Below, piece after piece: positions 22,946-34,286 of a DNA stretch of 64,000 bases. The DNA is taken from the NCBI GenBank assembly GCA_002286855.1, contig NRSV01000070.1, positions 62,001 to 126,000 on the forward strand, written 5' to 3'. The position numbers were made by a program, and so were the translations under genes. Source of the DNA: Bipolaris cookei (taxonomy: Eukaryota > Ascomycota > Dothideomycetes > Pleosporales > Pleosporaceae). The stretch's first letter is position 1. Every line of letters starts with the position of its first letter. Below the pieces are notes generated by a model. That model saw only the letters and a list, made by a program, of their open reading frames with translations. It made no database searches and was not told the origin of the DNA.

Positions 22946-24051
22946 ACGTAGTATAACGTAGTACACATATGTAATATAGGGACGTGGGGAAGAGAGAGAG
23001 AGAGAGGGGGGGGGTGGTAGGGATTAGGAGGGTAATAGTTACGAAAGATGGTGGTGCAAAGGGGAAAGGAGGGTATTCTGAATTGGGGTGGGGGAAAGAT
23101 GAGCGTTGAACCAAAGGTATATATCTCCGAACACGTAGTATGTAATTAGAAGTTGTGTCACTGCGGAACCGACATAAGCGGTGATGTGTGAATAAGGTAA
23201 CTATATGTAGACAGGTTGGGATTAAAGGATTGTAGTTGCCTAAGATATGGCTAATTGCAAACACCGACCAGCTTTATTCTAACACAGTAGAACGGCTTAT
23301 TTTACTGCAATATCCTAGTCCAGTCCACTAAAAAGTTTTTGTTACGAGACTTCGAGCTCTCCATCTCATGTTATGTAACCATCTACTTACTTAGTCTGTC
23401 CGAGAATTTCTCATTCTTCCGAGGGGGGTAAGCGGTGGTACAAGGTACGGTACGGTACGGGGGTGTGCCGAGGTCTCATATGCTTGAGTGTGTCTGTGCG
23501 GGACATGGGAAGGGCAAACAGTGTATACTAGCGGGCGGATGGGGGTAAGAGGGGTTGTTTTGTGTTGGGTTCTTATGATGATGATGATTTATTGCTATGC
23601 GCGTTTTGCACAAAGAAAGTTATAAGGGAGATAAATTGGGAGAAGAGGTCTGGACGAGGTTTCCTTCATGTCGAATGTGGTTCGTTTTGGAAGCTTTGAA
23701 AAAAAAGAGACTGACATGAATCAAAGACACTATCAATTTCAAGGTCGGGCAAACACGTCAATAGGAAAAGAGTACAAAATTCATCTCATCCGTCACTACC
23801 GAGCTGGACAGCCGAATTTCCCTTCTTAATTCGTCCGTACCCAGGACATTTCTCATAAATCATAAAGTCGTCTCATGTCTCATCCAGCCACGTCATACCT
23901 CATAAAACATGCACATGAGCTGCAGGAAGGAAAAAAACCGAACGACAAGCAGCCAAAAGGAATGCACGGGTAGACCCAAGAAAAGGAAAAAGACATCTAA
24001 TAATACACCACATGGTTCGCCTACCACGCCATCGTGTCTCAAACTCCGACC

Positions 24052-25873
24052 TTAATAGTCCCTCCTCCGATGCTTCCTCGTCTTAACCGGCGATCCGTTG
24101 CCCTCTGAATCGCTGCTAAAGTAGTCGTAATCATCCTCGTAATCATCATCACGACCATAGTCGTATCCACGGTCAGGGCGGCGATCGCGCCTATCGTCTC
24201 TACGCTCGTCTCTTCGCTCCTCGCGATGCTCGGCACCCCGAGATTTAGAGCGAAGACGACCAATAATACTGCGGCTTCTAGCGCGCAGACTAGGGCCTTT
24301 GCTGCGCTCCCGGTCATGTGGGCGAGTGCGCGAGCGGGAGCGAGAACGGGATGCAGACCGACGGTCACTCCGGCTCCTGCTTATGCTGTCAGCAACTTTC
24401 TACAATGGGGCCAGACAAAGACGCATGTGTGTATGTGTGCATGAATGTACAAACGCACCTTGAGCGTGTCGCCAGTTGCCGGGCGCCGAGCGCACCTGCA
24501 GCTGCTCCTGCAAGTGTCGTCAGTCTACTTTTACCCATGGTCCTGCCTGCAATTCCGCCAGCCAACGCACCTCCCACTGACGCCGCCAGCCCTTTCTCAC
24601 GCAGGTCCATACTGTCGAATCTATCGCGCACTTTAGCCATGCGTGAATCTTCTCGACCATGGTCTTTGCTAGAACGGGAGCGACGAGAGTGGGAGTCGGC
24701 AGACCTGGCTCGATTCCTATGCCCATGTTCCCCACGGTGCCGGTGGCCACGGTAAGGGTCTACAGGAGGCGGTGCATATTGGACGACTTCTTCGCGCGCA
24801 ACATGAGGAGCATAAGTTGGATACGGTGCGTTGCGCGTGGGGCCGTAGCCAGGCTGAGAGTTCGATCGCTGACGACTGAATGGCGGTGGCGATGGTTGAT
24901 ATCCAGCGAAATCGGTATGATGGTAAGGATTCAAGGGCGAGTTTGAGCCAACTGGTGGAGGAGGAATAGACGCATCGCTCATTGGCTGTGGAGCTGCAGT
25001 ATTATATGCACCGCTAGGAGCGTATCGAGAGTGGCTTCGATGGGTATCCTGTTGCGTGTAGTCTGAATCAACGCCTCGCGCTGGGGAAGGTGCTGGCTTC
25101 GGGGGGTTAGTGAGTGGACGATGAAGCAAGGTCGCGAGAGGTGGCTCATGTGACGGGGTAAAGGAAGCAGAAAGTGGAGAAATACGAGAAATACTGTCAA
25201 GGAAACGAGGTTTAGACAACAGGAGACTTGACGGCGTCGATGTGTTTCGGCTCTTCAACATCGGCCGACTCGTGTCCGCCGGTATCGAATGCTCGGGCAT
25301 CGTCGCAAGCGTCGCACGTCGAAAAGATGAAAGATTATTTACCTGGGGCGAGTATCCGTATGTAGGTGTTGCCGATGGCTGGCGCTCTTGGCCGGGCACC
25401 GGGCCGGGAGCATACTGCTGGGCATCGTAGGGCTTGTACTCGGATGTTGGAGGAGGAGGAAAATAGGGCTGTCTCTGTTCGGGCTGAGCCATGATTTCTT
25501 GCGAGTCGCTATGTGAGCCGTCAAGGTCACTGCTGTGCCTATGACGTCGGCCTCGACTTGGACTTCTACTAGAATCTCTTCCAGCGCTCTTTGCACGTCG
25601 TCGCTCTTGCTTTCTTTGCTCGTAATCACGGTCGTAATTGTGTTCTTCTGCAGACAGGTCGGCTGGGCTAAGGTCTCTTCGTGAGCGGCGCACACTCGAG
25701 TGGTCTTCGCTCCTGTATCGTTGTCTGGTCTCGTTTTTATGACGGTCTTTGCGGTCTTTTCCAGCGTTTTTCTCTTCTGGTGGGGTGAAGTAACCGCCTG
25801 GGATCTTGTGAAAAAACTTGTCGGGAATCTGCTCTGCGCCGTAGCTAAGAGCCTTGAAGGCGAGGGCCGCCAT
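24052..25873 (-). CDS. RS-rich low-complexity protein with glycine-zipper segment
   Basis: The N-terminus MAALAFKALSYGAEQIPDKF is helical and is followed by a highly charged Arg/Ser/Asp region. A Pro/Tyr/Gln-rich middle (YFPPPPTSEYKPYDAQQY, YQPSPPPFSRQRS) follows. Then comes a helix with glycine-zipper spacing, GLAASVGGALAGGIAGRTMG, continued by LAGAAAGALGARQ. The C-terminus is an RS repeat (SRSRSRSRT) and an Asp/Tyr tail. A clear intron lies at 24377-24458. A GTAAAT donor at 25342 suggests another intron inside the open stretch 25050-25342, but I could not fix its acceptor. Glycine zippers often pack in membranes and RS stretches occur in RNA-processing proteins; neither fixes a function. 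The family is not one I can name. Confidence 0.75.
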
Positions 25874-27127
25874 CTTTCAAAGGTGTCACAGAATCCGGAT
25901 GTCGGAATGTGACGTAGGTTTGACTTATGCGTCGCACTGTGATTGGAGCGCACTCAACTGGGCCGAGCAAAAAGACGGGGGAGCCTGGCTAGAAAGACGG
26001 GGTGCAGAAGGTCTGGGTATGAGAGTGGCGGGTTAGAGAGCAGATGTTGTAGAGTAAGGAATACGCGTCAAGTTGGGAGCGATGGGCTAGTTAAGGTCGC
26101 TGTTGACAGTGTGGACGTTGAAAGAAGCAAGGTGACTGAGGTGCGTGCGTATGTGAGATGGTGTGCGATATGGCGAGTGGATCTTGATGAGCAAGGGAGC
26201 AGGAGGCAATCAGACTGGTATGTATATCCTCACCGGGCACCTGCGCTTAAACCCCACGATATACCCCGATTCGATGCTTCAGGGCGAGCCAGTGCCAGGC
26301 GCGTTGGCGAGATTGCTGCAATGACGTCGTTTGTAGTCCTGATGGCTCGTGCGCTGCTGCTATTGGAGCCGCATCTCGAAGATCGCCTACACGCCTACGT
26401 ACCATGGGAAGATGGACCTATACGAGCAAAATGGTAGCCTCATGGATGTTGCATGTTCTGAAGGATATGAGACATTCTATGGCAACTGCTTCACGATCAT
26501 AACACAGCAACTGCAAGAGGCCGTGGACACACAAGATGCCCGTGTGGTGCCCAACACCCTCTTGTGCCTACTTGGACATGATATAGAATTGCCACAGAAT
26601 TGCCACTATTTCTATTCTGCATAAAAAATCCCCATTCTACTGCTAGTATGAGTACTATGGCTGGTGTAAGTGAAAAATCAAAGCCTTGTCTTGTCAGGGT
26701 ACGACCCCATCCGCTTGCTAGCCACTGGGCCCTAGTACCCATCCATGCAGGGGTGTCTCTTTTGTGGGACTAACTACATACGCAACTTAGCCTACAGTAA
26801 AAATGGCAATGCGTTGGCAAGGCCCGTCAGCTTCACGACCCCGGCCACTTGCATCTATGGAGCCATGTGCGATGACGACATGTTCCATCTTCTGTGCTTC
26901 ACCGCTTTCATCACACATCACGCGTGCACTCTGTGGCTTGCATAGCAATCGAGCATTCAGTCGTCACCGTAGTACACATTGCAAGCAGAGTGTCAGTAGA
27001 ATCCATGTACTGTAAGCGTGGGTATCGCGGCCATCCAAAGCACCCAAACGCCACCACTCAAACAAAAGATTGCAACACAAAGGGCCTCCTTGGGCTGGGA
27101 CCACAGTCATACCTCGCCCATCGCCGA
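25874..27127. other. Intergenic, no gene seen
   Basis: About 1.25 kb upstream of the glycine-zipper gene and downstream of the PIP-kinase-like gene. Both promoter and 3' UTR sequence are expected here. No frame is convincing. Confidence 0.5.
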
Positions 27128-28323
27128 TTAAGGCTCACCAGCAGTGACAGCGACAAGGTTGCGCACTTCGCCTGCGGGTCTGCCAGTGCTATCCAATACT
27201 TCGACCATGTCCTCGACCATTCCAAGGAACCTTTGTCTGTATTCATTGCTTGAAGTAGTGATGCTCATCGGACCATGGTCCTTTCCGGGTTTCAACGCGT
27301 TGAAGAGCTTGACCAGGCCTGTTAGCGTTTGGGCCTGAAGCGCATCTTTGGCCCAAAAGAAGTCAAGGATGACGGCCCTATAGACCCACTTGCCGTCGCG
27401 GGACACCAGACCACTACGCCATGAGGATCCACGTCCTGGAGCGGGTGGGATCTGGCTGTTGTCGGCAGTGCTAAGATTGGCTGGATAACGGACAAGGAAC
27501 AGCGAATAGTCGACTGCGTTGTTTTCCTGCAGGATCTTCGAGTCCCGCGAGAGTTGCGCAATCAGCTCCTCCTTTTGATCAATCGTTACCCGCACCTTGT
27601 CGTTGAACTCGTCAATGAGGCGCTCCTTTACACTCTCCGGCGCCAGTCTGCCGTTTGCTATATCGCGCTCGGGGTAGAAGTAATCGTTTGGCTTGAGATC
27701 ATACGTCTCCCATTGTTTCTGGTGGTCCTTGCTGCAAGTGGATTTCCCATAAAGGATGTTCTCCATTATGATGTGATGACTTGGCGCCGTACCCAATGCA
27801 GCGCCAACAGTAATTGTGGGGCAGTAGAGGAGATCGGTTATGCGAACCAGAAGGGAATCTTGATTGAGCTCCATGTGCTCAACATAAGGATCGAGAAGAC
27901 GGTTGCGGAAAAATGACTGTTCGAAATGCCGTGGCAGCGACTTGATTAGGAACTTGGAGTTCGGTGTTGTGAAGAAGGTCTACTGCAAATTAGTGAAATG
28001 GTTCATCAAGCATACAATAGCTGGGGTTCGCGTACCGATCCCGAATAGCCCAGGTCCCCAACTGCTACCAGATCTGTCCGCTTACTGCTGCTAGGGCTGC
28101 GGAAACTCTCCGTGTATTCCTCCTCTTCTATTTCCCAGGTGTCATTTCTCAGCTTTTTAAATAATGATGCGCGAAACCGCGCAAGGGTAAGGTTGAAGAG
28201 GGCGAAAAAGGCGTAAATGCGCGCCCACAGGCCGAGGCGTCCATTCTCGTCTTTCCTGGGAGAATCGGAGTTGAAGACTGCGCGTAGGATCGAAGTGCTG
28301 ATGAGACGATCGCGGCGTCCCAT
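27128..28323 (-). CDS. Phosphatidylinositol-phosphate kinase-like protein
   Basis: Two exons (28036-28323 and 27128-27979) join in GYSGSTFFTTPNSKFLIKSL and give 379 residues. The FLIKSLPRHFEQSFF segment has the Lys of the PIPK nucleotide-binding strand. The motif NAVDYSLFLVRYP matches the family's MDYSLL block. GKWVYRAVILDFFWAKD lies in the position of the PIPK IID metal-binding segment. Other matches are HHIIMENILYGK and the WETYDLKPNDYFYPERD stretch. The protein is shorter than Mss4/Fab1-type kinases and has no FYVE, chaperonin-like or MORN domain. A hydrophobic stretch (about residues 30-50, IYAFFALFNLTLARF) could anchor it to a membrane. It may phosphorylate a phosphoinositide, but this group of small fungal proteins is divergent, so activity is uncertain. 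Confidence 0.78.
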
Positions 28324-29650
28324 GTTGAGCTGTGTGCGATATGCTCAAGTAGGTGATTGTGTAGAGCTGTCAGTGTTGTAGACATGTGAAGCGCGCTGTA
28401 ACCAAGGACCGTTATGTCGTAGTGACGTCAACGCGCTAAAAGGTCGACGACCTTGAGTAGCCAGTCTGTGCAACAGAACTTCACCAACAGACATTTTTGT
28501 TTCTTGGTAGCTCAGCATAACACTTGGACACGTCTCAGAACAAACCATGCCGACATCTGGCTGGACTCGGCGATGCGGCTGACGAGTTCGTCTTCTGCTG
28601 CAGCTAACATTTAGCTTCCAGGGCGGCCGCCACCACAGGGGCGCCAGTGGTCTTTTGAGCCATGCTTTTTCGTGGAGTTGACTATGCAACTTCTTGACAG
28701 TTGGCGGTCCATGAAAGATTACTGGTGCCAATTTAATGAAGACGGGTTGGGTCCAAGAGTCAAGATGATGATCATATATACTCTGGAAGCATTATCAGGA
28801 CACAAAACATCCCTGCCTGACTATGCACTTGTTCTGGGGTGCAAAGACGGCTTAACAATATTCCCAGATATCATACTATCCCCGCAATATTAAGTATCTG
28901 CTATTGAAAATCTAGATAGTAGTGGGACGCACTCATTGGCTGCAGTCACCAGATCAATATCCACCTGCAGCAACGTTGTCTATTTGCTCTCTTGAGGTCT
29001 TTCTCCGCGGCAAACTGCGGACAGAGCCTTTGTCCCGGTAGATTACCATCCTGGTAATACCACGCGTTTGTGAATCTCAAACGAGCGATCTATTTCTTAC
29101 ATCTTGGGAGCCTGGAACGTTGTGTAACAGTGGCTTGCAACCTCACAAGCCGTCTATGCAGAACACAGCCATTGGTCTGGAAGCGTCTGAAAAGGTGTCT
29201 TGCCAAGTGCACGTGTGTATGACCATGGCAATAGACCCTTGAAGGTATAGAACTTTCCTTTTCAACTCGTCCCGGCGGTGAGGTTGACAACTGGAGCTCC
29301 CACATGGTTGTGCCTCTAGCATTTATCACTATAGTAATCAAGGGGTCCCTCCTAGGCGTCCGACCTAGCTATTGGTGGGCGTTATACTTTTGTTGGCAAA
29401 CTATCGAGTGAATGCCGTGTGCTACAGCTGCAGGGTCATCGCGACTATGCTGACACGTTAACTTTATTCAGCATGTTACGACTAAACATATAAATTGAGT
29501 ATACGCCTCGGTGTACAAAATAAGAACAAATCCTCAGCAGCATACACTCGATTTACAGCGAACTTGACATACAGACTTACCAGCAATCTTTGTATCTTTT
29601 TCCCAAGTCTCGACCCCATTCTTGCATTTGCGACATACCCGAGCCACAAC
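28324..29650. other. Intergenic, no gene seen
   Basis: About 1.3 kb between the divergent PIPK-like and pathogen-related-like genes. It presumably contains both promoters. Short frames here (for example 28672-28893 on the plus strand) have no known relatives. Confidence 0.5.
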
Positions 29651-30688
29651 ATGGCGACCGCAGATGTCCAGAAACCAGCTGTGGAAGAGGCAGCGCCCGC
29701 ACTACCAGACTACCTCACAAATCCCAATGCTGTCCTTGGAGACAAGGAGGCCAAGTGGCGATATGGACGAGCACCAGATTACACCAAAACGCGAAAAGTA
29801 TACGCCGAGAGTAAGTTTCCCAATTTTGAAACGACCAAGCGGTGCGATGTGGGCACACTCTTCGTGCTCATCTAACCGCACACGGCAGCAAAGCAAAAGA
29901 CACACGAAGCCGGGTCTCTGGCCCAGCTGGTCGAGAACCTAGTCAAGAACTGGGAAGTGGAAGCGTCGTTTAAACCAGACATTTCCGACTGGCGCACTAT
30001 TGACACTGCAAATTACTCATTTGCCATCAACGGGGGCGAGGCCGAGGGGGCAGAAGCAATGCTCAAAGTGGGCACGTACAATGCCATTATTGCGCCAAAC
30101 GAGTACTACTCTCCCGAATACTCGGACTTTGCATCGTCGCACAAGACGTTTAAGCGCATGATGCCGACGTTTGCGTGGGAGGTGCTCGAGGTGTATAGTG
30201 GACCACCAACAGTCAGTTTCCGGTGGCGGCACTGGGGTATCATGAAGAACGACTATGTGGGATTCAATAACAAGGGAGAGAAGGTGACGGCGAAGGCACA
30301 TGGAGGGCCCATTGATATCCAGGGCGTGACTGTTGCGACGGTCAACGACGAGGTGCAGTTGCGCGAGGTGAGGACGTGGTTTGATCCCATGGACATGTTT
30401 AGGCAGATTGCGCCGCACGGTGTGGTTAGCAAGGAGAACAAGCCAGAACATGTATCACCGGCGGATGCGCTGGATGAAGCGCAAGCTGGTGTCAAGGCGG
30501 TGGAGGAGCAGGAACTTCCTGATGCTACTGTACAGAGTAAAGAGGAGTTTGAGCGGACCATTGCTGAGATTGATAAGAAAAGGGCAGAGGGGCAGAGAGC
30601 AGAAGATGTGCCGGATGGCCATGTGGATGTTTCCAGTACTCAAGGCGATGTGGGCGCGTGTCCATTCATGGCTGGGGCGACGCGCTGA
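29651..30688 (+). CDS. Pathogen-related / SnoaL-like protein
   Basis: Two exons (29651-29810 and 29889-30688) give 319 residues. The core runs from LPDYLTNPNAVLGDKEAKWR through LVENLVKNWEVEASFKPD, WRTIDTANYSFAINGGE, TFKRMMPTFAWEVLEVYSGP and FRWRHWGIMKNDYVGFNNKG. This is the layout of plant and fungal proteins annotated as pathogen-related protein, a SnoaL/NTF2-like fold. The C-terminal 80 residues are charged and probably disordered. The sequence ends GACPFMAGATR. No signal peptide is visible, so it looks cytosolic. The ligand or reaction is not known for the family; the name comes from a barley protein and does not show a role in disease. Confidence 0.8.
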
Positions 30689-31724
30689 GTGAAATGGGTG
30701 ATTAGAGTGACGAAGCTGGTGATTACAACACTGGCCAGTTGGGGATTAGTAGGCACGTAGTATGTATGACCATTTAGCGTATTATTTTGGTTATGATCAA
30801 GAACTCCACTGTTTTGTGCATACTAATTGCCTCTCTCTCTGTGCTGGGACAGAGGGTCCAAATGAGTCAAGTGGCGAACCAACTCGCTCTTCTGAGAAGC
30901 ATCACAACGGGTCCTATGCCAAGAGAAGAAAACAGCGGATATGGCTTTTCTTTGGTTCTTGCCAGATTACAATATTCGCGTTTTTCACATACTCTGTCCA
31001 ATCCAGTGGTATCTGCATAGGCATCCATCTCGCACTATCAGCAGCCAGCCGAGGAGCGAGCATACCACGTGTGCATGTCCTGTGGGTACGGGCAGGCCTG
31101 CATCTCGTTACTCATCAATGACTGTACACTTGGTCGGTGGCCGATTTGATTCGACTAATCAGGGGGGGATATGGAAGTCCTTCCTAGTCAGGACAGAAGT
31201 CACGTTCATGTTGGAACCGCATGTGGGGCGTGCAAGAAATACACACGCAGCTGACCAATGTGGAAGCGGCGATATTCAGGCTGCATGGAAAAGAGTGAAG
31301 CAGAGGCGTCAGTTGGAGGAGCAGGTGGGCAGTGGCCTTGGGAGATGAGCAGCCGAGGGTGTGGTGGCGGGAGGATGGATGGACCCTCGATGGGTTCGTC
31401 GGGCCCGTGGTGCAAAGAATGCCGTCTGCCGTGGTCTTGGGTAGATGGGATGACGAAAAGGTGGTACATACTCTGTGTGTAGAGTAGAGTAGGTGTAGAC
31501 TCCAAGCCATCCAAGCCCGGCGTTGCCTGTTGCTTGCCCAACTATGGTCTTGGCGCCATATGTAGGGCTCGGGTTGTAGGCAGCAGTGAGTCATAGCCTC
31601 GTTTGCTCACCCCATCAGCATCGTCATGATCACCGCCACGGTTGCGGTATTTGGCCGCCTTGGGCTCCATACTGGCTGGTTGTGTTGATGACCCGTGGCG
31701 ATGGCGATGAGGGTGGCAGTCATA

Positions 31725-31728
31725 GTGA

Positions 31729-31762
<34 letters not shown>

Positions 31763-31763
31763 G
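31725..31763 (+). repeat. GAT/GGT triplet microsatellite
   Basis: A GATGATGAT run passes into GGTGGTGGT. It lies in gene-free sequence. Confidence 0.85.
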
Positions 31764-32479
31764 TTGATAGTGCACATGCAGGAATGATTTTTTTTTCGCA
31801 GCCGTGGATCGAGGCATGGCTGGGGAGCCTGGTGGCGGGCTGCACTGCACTACGCTGGGCTGGGCTGCTGGCAGTGTTGCAATTGCAACAAGCGGGGGTG
31901 GCTAGCACATTTGCATCCGGCCTCGCTCCGCCCACACCGGAACAAGTCACGTTCCGAGTGAGGAGGCAGTGTCGGAGAGGCAGGCCGACGAGAATGGAAC
32001 AGGAACGCTGGGCACCTGTGTGCGTCATGGGGGGGGGCGAGCAAGGCATTTGGCCGGCGGAGCAGCTAAATGAACATGGAACTGGAATTGCATCGTCGCA
32101 TGATGAGATTACGAACGTCGCAGCAGCCATTGAGGCGTCGGCGGTACACAGAGGCCATGCACGGCACGTCCAAGGCACAGAGCAGTCTGTTTGCGGCCTA
32201 GCGCGCGTACATCGGGCCAATGACGGCGCAGCCACACGACCACAGCCGGTCCCCTCATCTCAACCCAGCTGAGGGCAGGCGACGAGGGTGTCACGTCAGA
32301 AACCGCCGTCCCGCGCTACTCTGGCACGGAGCGTTGGAGAGCAGACGCGTCCCTGGTGGCAGCAAAAAGGGGACGCCGTGTGTCGCAGCGCATTCCAGTG
32401 CAGCCCAGGGCAGTTGGTCGCGGGCGCAGGGAGGCAGATGGGCGGCAAACGGCAGACTGGAAGGAGCAATAATAGCAAT

Positions 32480-32524
32480 AGCACCAGCACCAGCACCAGC
32501 ACCAGCACCAGCAACAGCACCAGC
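32480..32524 (+). repeat. CAGCAC hexamer microsatellite
   Basis: About seven copies of AGCACC with one AGCAAC variant, in gene-free sequence. Confidence 0.85.
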
Positions 32525-33059
32525 TGCGCCAGCCATGGCGGCACTGGGCAGGCCATGCCATGCGACTGCGGCCAGTGGATGGATGCGTGATGGATGGGCG
32601 GAAGCGTCTCACGCCCCTTTGCGTTGGACTCCTGCACCCGCAGTGCATACTCACTACTCTACATGCGGACAAGAAGCTGCTCTACTCTAGAGAAGGCAGA
32701 GAGAAGACATGTTCAGGATGGGTACAAGAGCAATCCAAGGGCTGCATGGGCGTGTGCCCAAGTGGCGGCCAGCTGCACACGTCGCACGTGGGAACAACAA
32801 TGAGGCAAAGCAAAGAAAAAACCCTGCGCCAGAGCGATGAGTCTTTGGCCAGGTCGCGCTGCTGTGGCAAACAGGCAAGCTGGCCATAGCGCCCGACCTG
32901 GCAATGACTGGACCGGGGGCGGCGCTGCGAGGAGGGTACGGGGGTTCCTATTAGTATCGCCAGACTGCCGCCCAGCCCGTCCTCCCTCATCAAGACAGCA
33001 GAAATGGACTTCACGACTCCCTACAGCGCGCCCTGGGGCCTAAACTAGGTCTGCCTCAT

Positions 33060-34286
33060 CGATAGTGTCGTCTGTTCTCTGTCGCCATCGTCCCCTGCCG
33101 CCCTCTGCCACCTCCCGCCTTTGTCCAGGTAGCAGTCACCGCACGACCACTCGTCGCCGCCACACTGCCGCCTACAGCCTACCGCTCATAGACTCATCTT
33201 CACCCGTCCCTACTCACCCGCCCCCTCCTAAGACGAGAGAAAAGGGCCCAAGAGCCGCATTCTCTGCCCTCCCTTTTTCTCTCCATCTGTCCTGTACCTG
33301 CGTCGCGATACTGCTTCCCCGCCACCGTTGCTGTTCGCGCCTTCCCACCTTTACCGACTCTCCGACCGCCACTTCCTCACACGTCAGAACCTCCAGCTCC
33401 TCCCACCTCCTCCCACCAGTTTACATGTACACCACCATCCAATAGTAATACACCACACACTCACCACACAACCAACCAACCACACACAGTCCCTCCGACA
33501 ATCTCGTTCCCCACCATCTCACTGCCAGCGCGCGCCAAGTCGCTCCAGTTTGGTGTTACCGCTGCACGGTAGCCACCATCCTCGAACACTTCCCCCATCG
33601 CGTTCTAGTACCACAATGTGCTATTCGGCCTACACTGCTTCAGTCACTCGTCGCTCAGAATTCACCATCACTTTCGGAAACAAGGCCTTCATCGGAGGCT
33701 TCGCTTGCTAGACTCTTCCCCGCATCCCCTCAGGCTTTCAGCTCGTGCGACGGCGCCCATCTCGCTGTGCAGTAGCTGCAACATCCGAGTGCTTCGCGGA
33801 CAGTCTCCCACAACGGTCTTGTTTCGGTGATTCTGCAGTTGACAGTGACTGGAGTCTTTCTCTCTGGTAACGCACCTGGCAGCTTTTTTTCGACCACTTG
33901 ACACTGTTCGAATCTTCCTACCACTTGCGACCTCGTCAACCACCCCTCGATCCTCTTACGTTCCACGCTCCTCGAGCTCTCCAGACCGCAATCACACCAC
34001 TCCTACAGTCACTCCACCCGTGATCACCGAGTGCTAAGCGACTTGGATCAAGATCTCAAGAACATACGTCAGAAGACACAGGGTCGCCCTCTTACGGTTT
34101 GTCCCATCGGTTAAGTCCTCGGTCACCCCACGACCACCTCATCACACTCTTCGCCACCTCTTCAGGTCTACCTAACGGTCAGCACTCGAAGACGTAGTGA
34201 CAAAGCCTAACCACACCTCTCCACTCCTTCTTTTATTGTCTTTTCCCTTTATCAGGTCCCATTCCTGTCCATACACTTTCCTAAAC
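33060..34286 (+). promoter_or_regulatory. Pyrimidine-rich leader/promoter of the cyclin gene
   Basis: CT-rich sequence with long C/T stretches, typical of fungal promoters and 5' leaders. The last 575 nt before the cyclin ATG (33712-34286) contain no ATG at all. The nearest upstream ATGs are those of a 31-codon uORF and, further up, a 6-codon frame at 33424. This strong depletion suggests most of the stretch is transcribed leader under selection against upstream starts. The transcription start is unknown. Confidence 0.55.
33616..33711 (+). CDS. Upstream ORF of 31 codons in the cyclin leader
   Basis: It begins in a good fungal context (CCACAATG) and encodes a 31-residue peptide starting MCYSAYTASVTRRSEFTITF and ending with Cys before TAG. 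It is the last ATG before the cyclin start, 575 nt downstream. If transcribed in the leader it would be translated first and would reduce or regulate cyclin translation. Whether the peptide is conserved cannot be seen from one genome. Confidence 0.4.
   Translation: MCYSAYTASVTRRSEFTITFGNKAFIGGFAC

Larger units (their letters stand above)
18074..24051. other. 6-kb gene-poor region
   Basis: No frame here resembles a known protein or shows a convincing exon chain. Composition shifts along the region, from purine/pyrimidine mix (18-20 kb) through a C-rich upper strand (21-22.5 kb) to a region rich in TACTACGTAGTA-type palindromes near 22.95 kb. It holds a GA run, a dispersed 9-mer and a 145-bp tandem repeat, listed separately. 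A short plausible frame at 18235-18474 (-) has no known relative. Long noncoding RNA or decayed repeats are possible; I see no proof of either. Confidence 0.55.
30689..33059. other. Long gene-free stretch
   Basis: About 2.4 kb between the pathogen-related-like gene and the leader of the cyclin gene. Open frames here are long only because the sequence is GC-rich. They overlap in several frames on both strands, show triplet-repeat composition and match no family. Two microsatellites lie inside it. Confidence 0.5.

Noticed and set aside
31586..32690. Several open frames of 150-230 codons in the 31-33 kb stretch
   Set aside because: The sequence is GC-rich with triplet repeats, and frames are open on both strands at once. 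None has domain motifs or splice partners.
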